DNA of 64,000 bases. It comes from Nitrosopolaris sp035691865. GTDB lineage: Archaea > Thermoproteota > Nitrososphaeria > Nitrososphaerales > Nitrososphaeraceae. Within the stretch, counting starts at the first letter, position 1. The number at the start of each line of letters is the position of its first letter. The notes under the pieces were generated by a model. It had not been told where the DNA came from, did no database searches, and saw only the letters and a program-made list of their open reading frames with translations. The stretch lies in assembly GCA_035691865.1 (NCBI GenBank), contig DASSIM010000104.1, positions 1 to 64,000 on the forward strand, read 5' to 3'. Positions 45,389-55,902 of this stretch are shown in pieces. A program made the position numbers and the translations under genes.

Positions 45389-45909
45389 GCATCATTCAAG
45401 ATTGAATATTATGACTTTTAAACACATGCAACTTACAGATAACATGTCGAAATTTATCACAGCTGGATGATAAGGTTATGGTGTGGAGAATACTACCTAT
45501 GCACCTACGCTACTAATTAGAATGAGTGGTTCTTTGATATGTATATGTATCTATGGCAAAGAGAAATGGGATTATTTTATCCTACACATTAGAATTGACA
45601 TCTCCAACGATATACCGGTTCACTCCAGTTGTGTTCACATTTTAATATAAATTGAAATTCCACCTACAAACGTAATGTACTGGTTCATTTTACGTTGAAT
45701 TCTGGTATCTTGTTGTTCTGAATCCCAAACTGATGAGAGTGTTCGACGCAACTCAAAACTAGTTGAACAGATATATGAAAGATATCTATTATAACTAGCA
45801 TGGAACTGGGTTAAATCCTTCAAAACGATGCCTATATCTTACATCCAGATAGGAGGATCTGGATCTCATTATCACGAGCTGATTGCTAATGACTGCTGAA
45901 CATGTGTAA
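45389..45909. other. Non-coding stretch
   Basis: About 520 bases without a supported gene; a short minus-strand frame at 45635-45823 has no motif. Confidence 0.4.
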
Positions 45910-46812
45910 CTATTCATGCTGATCCTTGATTAGGTCAAATGGTTTCATGGCATTCGGTAAATCTTCTAAGACGTCAGTTGCCACCATGTGCAACCCTACT
46001 CGCTCGTACGCCAGACTCGCCGCGATTCCATTCAGAAAAACGCCAAGTATAGAAGCATTAAATGAGCTATACTTGGTAAGCAAACCCACCGTCAAGCCTG
46101 AAAGAATATCACCCATCCCTCCAACTGTCATCGCCGGGGTACTTCTTCTAATTGCAGCAGTTTGTTCACCGACACCATCCGAAATTATGTTAATCGATCC
46201 CTTGAGTACTATTGTAATCCCATAGTCTTTTGCAGCCGTCTGAACTGCTGAAATTTGCTCATCTTCAGTTGAACCAGGATGCTTTTCAAAAAGCCGAGTG
46301 TACTCGCCCATGTGTGGGGTGACGATCGTGCCAGTTCCCGAAATTTCTTGGAGTATCCCAGGAATTAGAGCCGAAGCATCAAGCAGCAATTTAATTTCTG
46401 CATTTCTAAGTTGTCTTATCAGTGAAACGAGTGCCTCGGGCTTGGCGAGACTCATCCCCATGCCAATAGCAGCAGCGTGAGGCTTCTTAGGAAGCATCGC
46501 CATAAGTCTATTTACTAATCCTGATGTCAACTTATCGTCGGGCAGAGGCAATGCAATGATGTCTGGAGAGTAGGCTCTCACCGGCATAATATTAGACTTC
46601 GGAACAGCCGTAAACACAAGATCTGTACCAGATCTTAGAGCAGCTATCGAAGCAAGTATAGGTGCTCCATGATAGATCCTGCTTCCGCCTACGACTAAAA
46701 CTATACCGTTATCACCCTTGCGAGAAGTTGCTATTCTAGGGACGATGAGGTCCTTTACAAATTTAGGCGTTACAGTTATTCTCTTTGCCAATTCCTTCTC
46801 ATTTTGAAGCAT
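45910..46812 (-). CDS. nnrD: ADP-dependent NAD(P)H-hydrate dehydratase
   Basis: This enzyme repairs damaged hydrated NAD(P)H. The ribokinase-like fold shows VVGGSRIYHGAP, TPHMGEYTRLF and the nucleotide/catalytic GGMGDILSG. The 300-residue length corresponds to the dehydratase domain alone; the epimerase (NnrE) domain often fused to it is absent here. A TATA-like ATATATAAG about 55 bases upstream on the minus strand may serve it. Confidence 0.92.
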   Translation of the reverse strand: MLQNEKELAKRITVTPKFVKDLIVPRIATSRKGDNGIVLVVGGSRIYHGAPILASIAALRSGTDLVFTAVPKSNIMPVRAYSPDIIALPLPDDKLTSGLVNRLMAMLPKKPHAAAIGMGMSLAKPEALVSLIRQLRNAEIKLLLDASALIPGILQEISGTGTIVTPHMGEYTRLFEKHPGSTEDEQISAVQTAAKDYGITIVLKGSINIISDGVGEQTAAIRRSTPAMTVGGMGDILSGLTVGLLTKYSSFNASILGVFLNGIAASLAYERVGLHMVATDVLEDLPNAMKPFDLIKDQHE

Positions 46813-47120
46813 GTAGGTAGGTGTAAGTGGATGATAAACTTTTACCAGCGTTCTCTCCCTCTTTCTTATATATGCATCAATTTTTTTAATTGGAGAATTT
46901 TTTATAGCCCGGTGGGCTATGGAATTACTTTTGTAAGACTAGACCAAAATACACCGTGGGGTCCTCTTAGCTGCTGATAAGAAAGAATCTAGAAGGTCTG
47001 AGATTTGCTCTATCATAATGGGGATTCCATGCTTTTTCTGTGATGTAGCCACGATAACTAACATGAAAGAGGTGATGAAGAAGCTCAAAGGTATGGACGC
47101 ACTAGAATGCCCTTAATGGC
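46813..47120. other. Non-coding stretch with hairpin and possible relic
   Basis: A perfect hairpin ATAGCCC-GGT-GGGCTAT lies at 46904-46920. Further on, an open frame ending with TAA at 47114-47116 reads ADKKESRRSEICSIIMG and MKEVMKKLKGMDA; it has only a late ATG (47018) and may be a small relic with a CFFC pair. Confidence 0.35.
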
Positions 47121-48158
47121 TCAAATTTTAGAAATTTTCATCATATCCGCGATTCTAATCTCCATTCCATAACGGTCCTCTTCATTTTTCATATGCTTAT
47201 ATATCATTAGTAGGTCACTCCAATGCTTCACAAGACTAAATTTCCTTGTTATTTTAAGTTGGATAAATTTATAGACTAATACATAGATTTCAAACTTCTT
47301 CAGAACGCGTTCTCGATATAATTTCAAATCGAACAAATTCTTTATCAACAATTCTGCACACCGCGTTGCAGGAACTATTCCCTCCCCTAGCAATGAGTAG
47401 ACCGTGCCTACGGATTCACCTACTCCAACTGACTTCCTTCCATCTGTAAACGGCTCACAGTATAACGGCGGACTAATTCTTACTGGCCGGCCGACCTTTT
47501 TTATTATTTCACATTCATATTTTTTTAAAAATTGTCCAACAAACTCGTTAGTATGTTTTCTCTCAAAATCTCCTGCTCCTATGTGTGCATAGCCATTGCC
47601 AAGAGGAAAATACCAGAAGTAACCAGTCATCGAAGGGAATGCCTTCAGGTAAAAATCATCAAAAGGAGTTTTATCAAGCTTGTACTTTACCTTGTATTGA
47701 ACACATGGGATCCACATTTCATTTTTTAACTTTGGAAGGTAGTTTCGATGGAATCCAGTAGAATCGACTATCATATCAAAATCAGATTCAAGATTCTCCT
47801 TCCTGGGAGCTTTGCCAAATTCTACCTTTGTTCCTCTTATCATATCTTTAATCAGCCTTAGCTTGTCATAGGTAACCATTCCCTTTAAGCGGATATCAAT
47901 GCTATTCTTTTTGCTATCGCCTATGTCAACCATCATATGTTTTCCGTCGTGTAGAATATAATCCTCAAAATTCAGACCGCAATTTCTTACTAATTCTGAC
48001 ATCACTCTTCTGGATGTCGCCCATGCGCAAACAGCGTCATGATCTGTTTCTGGCATTCTCTCAAAACCCGTTGCACTGATATCATGAATATCGCTCAGTC
48101 TATTCATAAGATAGGCACCGGCTACACCTATACCGACCACAGCGATTTTCATAAGCAA
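47121..48158 (-). CDS. FAD-dependent geranylgeranyl-reductase-like oxidoreductase
   Basis: The flavoprotein has an N-terminal dinucleotide fold (IAVVGIGVAGAYLMNRL), a central WYFPLGNGYAHIGAG motif and YSLLGEGIVPATRCA, all typical of the geranylgeranyl reductase family. In archaea, members hydrogenate isoprenoid chains of membrane lipids, but others act on quinones or unknown substrates. It has 345 residues. The C-terminal 60 residues are basic and may contact the membrane. It stands divergent from a coiled-coil protein gene. Confidence 0.88.
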   Translation of the reverse strand: MLMKIAVVGIGVAGAYLMNRLSDIHDISATGFERMPETDHDAVCAWATSRRVMSELVRNCGLNFEDYILHDGKHMMVDIGDSKKNSIDIRLKGMVTYDKLRLIKDMIRGTKVEFGKAPRKENLESDFDMIVDSTGFHRNYLPKLKNEMWIPCVQYKVKYKLDKTPFDDFYLKAFPSMTGYFWYFPLGNGYAHIGAGDFERKHTNEFVGQFLKKYECEIIKKVGRPVRISPPLYCEPFTDGRKSVGVGESVGTVYSLLGEGIVPATRCAELLIKNLFDLKLYRERVLKKFEIYVLVYKFIQLKITRKFSLVKHWSDLLMIYKHMKNEEDRYGMEIRIADMMKISKI

Positions 48159-48350
48159 TTCTACTCGGCAGTAATGTTCAATAAAAACATTGCAATTCCC
48201 TCAGTAAACAAGCGTTTTTTTGAAGCAATTTACACTGTCTCGAACAACGACTGTGCCTACATCACCTGTTATGTGTTGCAAGATTTAATTCCTATATAAA
48301 GCAATTTTACGTAGCCAATCTTTATCTAATGCATAATTACAAATGAAATC

Positions 48351-49226
48351 ATGAGATTACCGATCAAGGAGGATGATTATTTTGCCAGAGAGGTTAATTC
48401 TGCCTTTGAGATCGTAAAAGACAACTACCTACTAGCAATAAAGCCTCAAATAGAAATGAAGAAGGTTAATGCAATGTTAGGAGACGGCAGCGTAACTCAA
48501 ATTGACTGCTTTGAGCCGCAAAGGATTACGATTTTTTATCAACAATTAATAGACTCACTAAAATGTTGGACTACAACGGGCATATCTACTTCGAAGACCG
48601 AGGACCTACATAGGTTGTATTGTCAGTTCACGCGGGATTTGGGTCAATATAGAATGTCTGGCTATTTTGGAATTCAATTTCATGCACTACCTTATTACCG
48701 AGTCGATAAGCGTATTATAGAGATCCAAAAAGAGTTATCTCGGATCGCTGTTGAAGGTGGAACCACCTTCAGATCTATGGCTGACAAAGGAAATCATATA
48801 GTACAGAACGAGCTGGAAAGTATTGGATATGCGCAACTGGGATTTGAAGAGTTGCTTGAAAAACTATTTCAGGACGAAAGCCTAGTCGCAGATTTGGAAA
48901 AAAAAACAACATCATTAGAAAATGAATTTCCGGAATTCGAAGAAATGCGTCACAAGAAAGAGCAGCTATTTTTAGAATTAAACGATTTACTTATGGAATT
49001 ATGTCAAATTTCGCCAGTATTGATTGATCATAATAAATTGATGCAGGGAGAAGAAGGAGTGGTTACATATTTTGATATAGAGAAAGTGAAGAATCAGAAA
49101 ACGAAGGAGACCGATTCGTATATTAATACTAAAAGAATGACGAAAGAACTAACAGCACAGGTTGTCAGTATCTTTAGCGAAATGGCGAACACCCTGCTGG
49201 CGGTTAGAATGGGTATCGAAAAATGA
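48351..49226 (+). CDS. Hypothetical helical protein
   Basis: The 291-residue product is almost entirely helical. A Glu/Lys-rich coiled-coil region spans about 160-225 (EELLEKLFQDESLVADLEKK). The middle has GYFGIQFHALPYYRVDKR. No signal, membrane segment or catalytic motif is visible. It may be specific to Nitrososphaeria. It is divergent from the geranylgeranyl-reductase-like gene. Confidence 0.7.
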   Translation: MRLPIKEDDYFAREVNSAFEIVKDNYLLAIKPQIEMKKVNAMLGDGSVTQIDCFEPQRITIFYQQLIDSLKCWTTTGISTSKTEDLHRLYCQFTRDLGQYRMSGYFGIQFHALPYYRVDKRIIEIQKELSRIAVEGGTTFRSMADKGNHIVQNELESIGYAQLGFEELLEKLFQDESLVADLEKKTTSLENEFPEFEEMRHKKEQLFLELNDLLMELCQISPVLIDHNKLMQGEEGVVTYFDIEKVKNQKTKETDSYINTKRMTKELTAQVVSIFSEMANTLLAVRMGIEK

Positions 49227-49361
49227 AATCAAATTTTTAGATTTCTACTGACCATAAAAACCTACAAGAAATAAGTTGATTGATAGAGAGCGGCGAAGAA
49301 ACTGACTTTAAAGAAATTTTTCAAAATCGAATGCAGGCGTAGATAACAACCCCGTATTTTT

Positions 49362-50327
49362 TTACATATAGCTCAGTAATGTAGCTTGTTCTCCACCTGG
49401 GTAAGTTGAAGGAATCTTATTCGAATTTAGACGTCTACTTCTAATTAAATCTGGAAAATCGAACGTCATTCCTTTCTCCAACACTTTTTCTTTTAGCCTC
49501 TGAAGTACGCTGGTTTCATAGGATTTGTTAACTCCAACATTGAACCATGGTTTCAATGGTTCTTTAAATTGATAAATAGCATTCTTATATTCCTCAATTC
49601 CGATTTCATTATGGAATAATTTTAGAATTAATTTCACTCTCTCCCATATATCAGATCTTAACCTCAACAGCGCTCCAATAACATGTCGAACTCCTGAATC
49701 ATGACAGCTATCTATTATTTCTTGTAAGTGGCTTTGAGAATCAGTAAGACTGGGCAGGATAGGATCAATGTTTACACCGCAACACACTCCTGCATCCGCA
49801 AATTTCTTTATTACCTTAAAAATAGAATCTGCTGGAGGGGTACCTGGTTCCATCAGACGCCTAATCTTCTCATCACACGTAGTTATAGACCACACCAAGA
49901 AGCAATCCTCTTTGTATTTCTGATGGAGCTTGAGGTCTCTTTCTATAATTTTTGACTTTGTGAAGACATAATACGGAACATTATACTTCTGCAATATTTC
50001 AACACATTTTTTTGTTAACCCATACTTTAGTTCCGCGGGTTGGTATGCGTCAGTAGCAGATGACACCATTACTGGTTCAATGGTGTCAGATTTCCAAGAT
50101 TTTAGCTGGCTTTCTAACACTTCTGCGGCGTTACTTTTGGCATAAACTTTGTCGTAGAATTCGGGAGACCACTCATAAGTTGCATAACAATACCCACATC
50201 TATGCTGGCATCCTTGGTATGGATTAATCGCAAGTCCTCTATGCCCTTTAGATATGAAATGATGGACAATTGACTTGGAATCTTTTGTTTCAAAGACCGG
50301 CAAAGGTCTCGAATACCACATGTTCAT
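49362..50327 (-). CDS. Radical SAM protein (SPL/Rv2578c-like)
   Basis: Counted from the TTG at 50357, the 4Fe-4S ligands are C50, C54 and C57 (GCQHRCGYCYA). The following text SATDAYQPAE and SITTCDEKIRRLMEPGTPP is typical of the Rv2578c/spore-photoproduct-lyase-related group. The reaction is unknown for this group. I use the ATG at 50327; TTG 50357 would add ten residues. It stands alone. Confidence 0.88.
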   Translation of the reverse strand: MNMWYSRPLPVFETKDSKSIVHHFISKGHRGLAINPYQGCQHRCGYCYATYEWSPEFYDKVYAKSNAAEVLESQLKSWKSDTIEPVMVSSATDAYQPAELKYGLTKKCVEILQKYNVPYYVFTKSKIIERDLKLHQKYKEDCFLVWSITTCDEKIRRLMEPGTPPADSIFKVIKKFADAGVCCGVNIDPILPSLTDSQSHLQEIIDSCHDSGVRHVIGALLRLRSDIWERVKLILKLFHNEIGIEEYKNAIYQFKEPLKPWFNVGVNKSYETSVLQRLKEKVLEKGMTFDFPDLIRSRRLNSNKIPSTYPGGEQATLLSYM

Positions 50328-50357
50328 GATTACGCCGTTAATTATTTTACTTAGCAA

Positions 50358-50831
50358 TAATTAAGAATTGAAACCTCTTAGTGGGAGAGGGGGAGGAGCC
50401 AATGTGTAAAAAGACATTTGAATCGAAGAGGAATGTGCCTTGCTTTGTGATTGTGCTGATCCAGCCTCCTGAAGACGATGCAATATCACTAGCGACTGTA
50501 CAACGATTTGACACAGACCAATCCTAATTTTGTTAATGCCTTTCAAAACCGAGTAGCCTGACCTGCACATATTTACCTCATACTCACAAATTGTTAATGG
50601 CGAGATAAGATATTCCGCATCTAGACAACATATATAATTTACAAAAAAAAGACAGGTCGATTAAACTTTAATGCAAGACCGAATCAAACCAGGCAAAGTC
50701 CTGGGCTCCTTAATATTCTCAATTAGTAGGTCATGACTGGTTCTGCTCCCAAGAATTATATCCCCACCCAGCTCTGATAAAAAGAAAAATACGTAAGAAT
50801 ACATAGCGGCTGAGGCAAATGTAAAATATCC
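50358..50831. other. Non-coding stretch
   Basis: No gene is supported. Minus-strand frames at 50361-50570 and 50661-50924 lack motifs. Confidence 0.4.
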
Positions 50832-51065
50832 TTGCAAAAGATTTTGGTACGTGCACCACCGGATCTGGCTCATAAACTTGCTGAAACCCTTAGGCACCGC
50901 TACGACGTTCGAACAGAAACACACGATGACAGTAAAGCCATCTGTGAAATTGAAGCAAGAATAACGAAGAACTGGATTACAATTTGTAGGTTTGCTCCTG
51001 ACGAGAATTTAAAGGATATACTTACGATGTTTAGAGTTAACCTTGAAATAAAAAGCAGGGGATGA
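50832..51065 (+). CDS. Small hypothetical protein
   Basis: A 77-codon frame from TTG gives a mixed alpha/beta sequence: APPDLAHKLAETLRHRY, then AICEIEARITKNWITICRF, then LKDILTMFRVNLEI. The strand-helix-strand rhythm is protein-like and ends with a normal TGA. No family is recognised and no clear ribosome binding site is seen. Confidence 0.4.
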   Translation: MQKILVRAPPDLAHKLAETLRHRYDVRTETHDDSKAICEIEARITKNWITICRFAPDENLKDILTMFRVNLEIKSRG

Positions 51066-51743
51066 AAGTTGTTTTTTTCATTCTAACTCAATCCCCGCAA
51101 TTTTCGAATTTATATGGGTTTTTGAATTCCGTAAGAGAAACTCTCTCTTCTCTTCTTGTGGGTTCTCTCTTCTTGTGGATCTTTGACGAGGTTATTGTTA
51201 TCCTGTCGATATTTTGAGTATGCTCGACTTTGCTTCAGGCATAATTCTTGTGGGAGATAATCCAACGATTTACAATCTAATTATCCGAATACTTTCTTAC
51301 CGGGCGACCGTAACACAAGGACTTTTAATATCTCTTTATTAGCGTCTACTTCTAACAGTCGATTATATTAGAATTTGAATTGACATATTGGGGTTTCAAT
51401 TATTATTCACTAAAGGTCCCTTCCTGGAATGTATGCCGAGCTTCAAAGCGAGGATAGCAAACGATATGAGAGTGCTTGTTGGAAGGAAGTGCGTCCCATG
51501 AATATCATTCGCTCTGTCGAGGAGACGTCGCGAACAACTGCTAGATACACCAAAATTTTGTGCTTGTGGGGCCGGATACGAAGGAATTTGTGGAACACGG
51601 TCGCGACGGTGAAGAAATTTGAGACAACAAGACTACTATTCGAATTGTGATACAGTATTGTTCTCCATAGAATGAAATTTGCTTAACCAAATTGTTTTTT
51701 ACTCACGTATTTGCGGCTTTCGAGATGACTCCGTAAAATATTA
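51066..51743. other. Long non-coding stretch
   Basis: About 680 bases. A frame at 51429-51650 has no recognisable motif and alternative frames across it contain stops; it could be a relic but cannot be assigned. Confidence 0.4.
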
Positions 51744-53528
51744 CTAGGATTTCGAGAAAACCTTTGTATTCTTTATTGATCTCATCTGCCGTTTATACAT
51801 TGAGATCAATTCCTTCACATTAGTCGCATCCTCTGGATCTTTGTCGGCTCGTATCTTGCCAGTAAATTTTGGGAATCTCAGTCCAAGGCCATAATTTTCT
51901 CTTATTGAATTGATGCCTGCAGTATGTGAAGGACTAAGAGTTATTTCAGACGCACTGACCTCGATTACTATTCTTGGCTCAAACCATAGGTCCATTTGCA
52001 TTCTCGTGTCCACTCTAGGATGTCTGTGAGTGATTGAGGTGTCTTCCAAACTTTTGTAAAAATGCTCTAGATCTAGGTCAGTAAAACCTGTCCCCACTTT
52101 ACAAGTGCTTCTAAACGTATCCGCTTCCGGATCATACGCCGCTAATAATAGGGCGCCATATTTTCCGACTCTACGTCCTCTACCATAGAGTGCAGCAACT
52201 ATAACTAAATCCAGGGTGTCAGCAAGGTCGGTTCGATACTCACGCTTTAATTTAATCCAGGTAAACCCTCTCGCCCCTGCTCTGTACGAGCTTGCGAGCT
52301 GCTTAATCATAAGACCTTCACAGCCATGCTCTATTGCAATAGCCATAAGTTGTTCTAGATCCTGTGTTTTCCTTACAATAACTTGGGGGACGAGTTTAAC
52401 TTTTTCGTCCATTAACCCTTTTGTAATTTTTTCTATTAGCTTACGTCGTTGGATGTACGGTAAAGAAGTCTTGTCCTTTCCATCGATATATAATACGTCA
52501 AAAACATTTATGACTACAGGATACTCTTCTATTGCTTCTTTGATACCATATTTTCGTCTGCGATGCATCAGTTCCTGAAAAGGAAGGAATTCTTCTGTTT
52601 GAGCATTAATTGCTGTGACCTCTGCCTCTAATATCATTTCATTGGTCTTGATTGATTTTTTGATAGCTTCGGTAATATCGGGATAATGGTGGGTAATTTT
52701 TTCTAACCTTCTTGAAAAAAGCTCTACCTTATCTTTTCCTTTATGGACTTGAATCCTTTCTCCATCCAATTTATACTCTGCAGCCATAGACTGGCCCTTC
52801 ATCCTTTCTATCGCTTCCTTGGCACTCTTTACCCGTTCTGCCAGCATTGGTCTGACTGGTTTGAATAATGTAATTTCGAGTAATCGCAGGGATTCGAGAC
52901 CTTTTGTGGCTAATAGTTTTGCCACTGTTCCTAGATCACTCGATACGTTATAGGCATTTTCTAGTATTTGTCTAGTGGACTTGTCACCTGTAAATGCTAA
53001 CGCTAATGCATCGATTACCGTATAATCAGCAATACCTAGCCTTAAAGTTCCCATCATGAGTTTCATTATGAATCGGCTCTCGCGCGAGGTGGCATCACTT
53101 AAAAGACCACTTACGAGTCGAAGCTTGGCATCCTGTGAACCCGTTCCACCGGAATGTGCAATCTTATCTAGAGTCGAATATACCCGTTCAACAGTCATTT
53201 TCTCAGCAAACAATGTTGTTTGGTTTTTTGATTTCATTGCTTCGCCAGTCGTAACACCAAGATCTCCCGTTTTGCGGTAAATTTGTGCTATTGCCTCAGC
53301 ATGCAATCCTGTAGAAAGAGAAATTGCACGGATAGCCATTTTTTCTGCCAAGCCAAGTTCCACTCCTTCATAGTCAGGATGCAATCTACCCTGGATAAGA
53401 TAGATCACGCGATCAATAATGTCAGTGGGCGTTTGTCTCAAAAGAGAAACGAGGTAATCTGCAAGAGTAAGTCTGCTGGAAGTTAGCTCCATCTGCTCAA
53501 ATGTATCTACAATTATCGAAAAATCCAA
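51744..53528 (-). CDS. lig: ATP-dependent DNA ligase
   Basis: This ligase seals nicks in replication and repair. The adenylated lysine is K253 in EYKLDGERIQ (motif I). Later motifs include FSRRLEKITHHYPD, EAEVTAINAQT, CEGLMIKQL and WIKLKREYR. The N-terminal DNA-binding domain is 1-about 225 and the OB fold is C-terminal. The 594-residue length matches archaeal Lig1. It is monocistronic, and the region after it is non-conserved surface DNA. Confidence 0.95.
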   Translation of the reverse strand: MDFSIIVDTFEQMELTSSRLTLADYLVSLLRQTPTDIIDRVIYLIQGRLHPDYEGVELGLAEKMAIRAISLSTGLHAEAIAQIYRKTGDLGVTTGEAMKSKNQTTLFAEKMTVERVYSTLDKIAHSGGTGSQDAKLRLVSGLLSDATSRESRFIMKLMMGTLRLGIADYTVIDALALAFTGDKSTRQILENAYNVSSDLGTVAKLLATKGLESLRLLEITLFKPVRPMLAERVKSAKEAIERMKGQSMAAEYKLDGERIQVHKGKDKVELFSRRLEKITHHYPDITEAIKKSIKTNEMILEAEVTAINAQTEEFLPFQELMHRRRKYGIKEAIEEYPVVINVFDVLYIDGKDKTSLPYIQRRKLIEKITKGLMDEKVKLVPQVIVRKTQDLEQLMAIAIEHGCEGLMIKQLASSYRAGARGFTWIKLKREYRTDLADTLDLVIVAALYGRGRRVGKYGALLLAAYDPEADTFRSTCKVGTGFTDLDLEHFYKSLEDTSITHRHPRVDTRMQMDLWFEPRIVIEVSASEITLSPSHTAGINSIRENYGLGLRFPKFTGKIRADKDPEDATNVKELISMYKRQMRSIKNTKVFSKS

Positions 53529-53686
53529 TACTCTTTAACTACAGCAAGACAATCATTAGTTTTAAGCTATTCATTTATTTCTTGTTAAGTTCACCTGCAG
53601 TTTGTATACAGCAATGTCGCTCTATTGGAGTCCTCGTTAATTGACCGTCTATAGTTTAACTTCCCTAATTTTTCTTTAAGTTATCA

Positions 53687-54436
53687 TCAATCCGAGATTG
53701 TTGCTGGAACTACCCATACAGTCACATCACTACTCGCATCTAAGTGGCCGTTCTTGTTATTCTTATTCTTCAGTATCACGTTAACTGTTAAACTATTATT
53801 AATATCATCGCCTTTCAAGGTTGTGCTGCCGGCAACGGTTTGATCATTCTTACTAACCGCTACAACTGAAATATACTTCGGAATATTTCCATTATGCGTA
53901 CGTTCTAGTGTCACCTTCAAAAGGTGTGGATTGCTTCTATCAACATCTGTTATCTTGATGCCGTTGATGAAGCTCTTGTCATGAACATCTAAACCCTGAT
54001 AATTGTAATTGTAGGTGTACTTGTGGTCATTATTGTGTTTGTAATTGTAATTGTAGGTGTACTTGTGGTCATTATTGTATTTGTAATTGGTATTCCTACT
54101 TTCCTTATTGTTCGTCTGACTCTCGGTCTTGCCTACAAATGATACTGTATTACTATTGTGTGTATTACCGTTGTCACCGTAATGTAATCTGAGTGGAGGT
54201 GTAGAATCTGTATGATAATTTAAGGATGATCCATGAAATGGTACTAACGAAACATCTGTCGGAGATCCTGAAAATGAAGGTGCAAAAGCTGTATGATGAA
54301 ATGCTTGAAACGGATTAAGTGCAGATGCAAAAGGAGCTCCTAACATAACTATTGCTAAAATCAATAGCGGCATCATCGTGACTAGAGCTCCAAAACGTCT
54401 ACCATTACAATCTTGCATTTGCAAATTCTTCGGCAA
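53687..54436 (-). CDS. Secreted Asn/Tyr-rich protein with tandem repeat
   Basis: The signal peptide spans about 15-38 (MMPLLILAIVMLGAPFASA). The mature part has a 14-residue tandem repeat near 115-147 (NNDHKYTYNYNY twice) encoded by the 42-base repeat at 54001-54089. The C-terminal 100 residues are beta-rich (IKITDVDRSNPHLLKVTLE, DVTVWVVPATIS) and look like a small extracellular sandwich domain. Function unknown; probably cell-surface. Confidence 0.7.
   Translation of the reverse strand: MPKNLQMQDCNGRRFGALVTMMPLLILAIVMLGAPFASALNPFQAFHHTAFAPSFSGSPTDVSLVPFHGSSLNYHTDSTPPLRLHYGDNGNTHNSNTVSFVGKTESQTNNKESRNTNYKYNNDHKYTYNYNYKHNNDHKYTYNYNYQGLDVHDKSFINGIKITDVDRSNPHLLKVTLERTHNGNIPKYISVVAVSKNDQTVAGSTTLKGDDINNSLTVNVILKNKNNKNGHLDASSDVTVWVVPATISD
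54001..54089 (-). repeat. 42-base direct repeat, about 2.1 copies
   Basis: Two nearly identical 42-base copies (54001-54042 and 54043-54084) are followed by a partial third. They keep the reading frame of the secreted protein and encode His/Tyr/Asn-rich repeats. One substitution separates the copies in the section read. Confidence 0.8.
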
Positions 54437-54715
54437 AGTTGTTTAAGCACTTTGTTTATCATAATTAGGGAATTAATTTACAGAAAAAGCCTCGTCTGAC
54501 AAATAATAGATTAATCGTAAATAATACTCTGATAGCGAGCAATATTTCTTCTTATTTTCGTTTATTTAACCACATTTAAAAAGAATTAATGCAACAAATT
54601 AGACTTCGAGTACCTACATGATGATCAGGGTTTAGAACAACACTTACCCCAACTTGCGACATAACGTTCCCTGCATTTGAGGCTATCGAAATGAACTCTT
54701 TTCTGGGGCTGTAAG

Positions 54716-54973
54716 TCAGGTGGGAGTACCCACAATTAATTCTTGTACTTTTTCATGAATATGGAGAAAATTCATACCTTTTTCGGTAGTCTTGAAAGTT
54801 CTTTCTCCTGCCAGATATTCCATTAGACCTTTTTCTATTAAAAGTCGCACATATTCCTTAGTTAGTGTATGAGAAAGGTAAACATCGTACATTATTTTAG
54901 TTAATCGCACTCTATTGCCATTGGCACTTTCTAATATTTGCGCAATAATTTCGTTTCTATCTCTGTACTTCAT
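54716..54973 (-). CDS. Winged-helix DNA-binding protein, thaumarchaeal type
   Basis: Starting at the ATG at 54973, the 85-residue protein reads YRDRNEIIAQILESANG, then VRLTKIMYDVYLSHTLTKEY and LLIEKGLMEYLAGERTFK, and TTEKGMNFL. This is the helix-turn-helix plus wing of small regulators expanded in ammonia-oxidising archaea. An upstream frame start at 54997 is less likely. Targets are unknown. Confidence 0.85.
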   Translation of the reverse strand: MKYRDRNEIIAQILESANGNRVRLTKIMYDVYLSHTLTKEYVRLLIEKGLMEYLAGERTFKTTEKGMNFLHIHEKVQELIVGTPT

Positions 54974-55157
54974 ATATACATTGTTACAAACAACCACTAC
55001 ATAAAAATGTCGCTACCATAAATCGATGATTACTAAAATAATTTTATGGACTTAGGGTTAAGGTTTATGGTCGTCCTTCCTACCTAAATAAGGCTGCTAA
55101 CGGTCAATAATAAAGTGCTTCAATTGAATGTCTCCTCTATACGTGGGAATAATATCG

Positions 55158-55902
55158 TCAACAGTTTACATGGTCCTGATGTAGTGGTTGCGGAGATGTG
55201 CCCGAATTCACAAGGTTCCATTCATTAGTCGAGAAGACACCTTTGACATCACAACTAGATATTGACACTTTTTCGTAGTTAATCGCTGGCGCCATGATAT
55301 CTCCTTTGAAATTAGCATGCCCAATTCCAAGAGCATGACCAATCTCATGCATTGCTATTTGTTTTACTAGAGATGGACCAAAAAGAAGATCCAAAAGCAG
55401 CTGTGGCTATAGTTATTTGGGCACTAGTTATGAGTCCATTTCTACCATGGAGTATCGTTTCTCCCACTATGTAGGCATGGCCTTTACCCCTGATAGAACC
55501 TAGGTCATTTGCCTGCACGCGACCACCACCGCCTCCTCCATTCTGAAAATTCAGTGCTACGTCAGCAGTGTTTTTGTCTGAACTTTCTGTAAATTGTAAT
55601 CCATTGACAATTGAAGCCCATTCATTCAAAGCTTCAACAACTGCTCGCTTTGATGAAGCATCACCACCAACTATTATGTATCTCAACTGTCCTGATGCAA
55701 ATATATTATCCCAAGCACAACAGACATTTATAGATTGAAAAAAAAATATTATTTTTGCTGTTAGTGAATGAGGAAAATGACTATGATGTCTTAATGTAGC
55801 CGATGCCTGTTGAATAACAACAGCAAAAATGTATGGTATGATAGTAGATAGGATCAAAGAGACTACAAGCAATAGCGGAATAGCAGTCAATCTGTGCGTC
55901 AA
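55158..55902 (-). pseudogene. Frameshifted exported matrixin-like metalloprotease
   Basis: The upstream frame (55902-55345) has a signal peptide (PLLLVVSLILSTIIPY) and the pro/N-terminal catalytic part: YIIVGGDASSKRAVVEALNEW, DVALNFQNGGGGGG and SAQITIATAAFG. The downstream frame (55394-55158) carries the zinc site HEIGHALGIGHANFKGDIMAP. In intact matrixin-like enzymes these belong to one chain. They are split by a one-base shift near 55385-55395, a T-rich spot. The gene is either a recent pseudogene or a sequencing artefact; no other lesion was found. Intact length would be about 245 residues. Confidence 0.8.

Noticed and set aside
46904..46920. Hairpin considered as part of a tRNA (GCCCGGTGGGC)
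   Set aside because: No T-arm or matching acceptor strand follows within 150 bases.
51429..51650. 73-codon plus-strand frame
   Set aside because: No motif, no upstream signal, and alternative frames look equally plausible; may be relic DNA but cannot be supported.
54001..54089. Considered as a possible CRISPR-like repeat
   Set aside because: The copies are directly adjacent without spacers and lie inside a reading frame.
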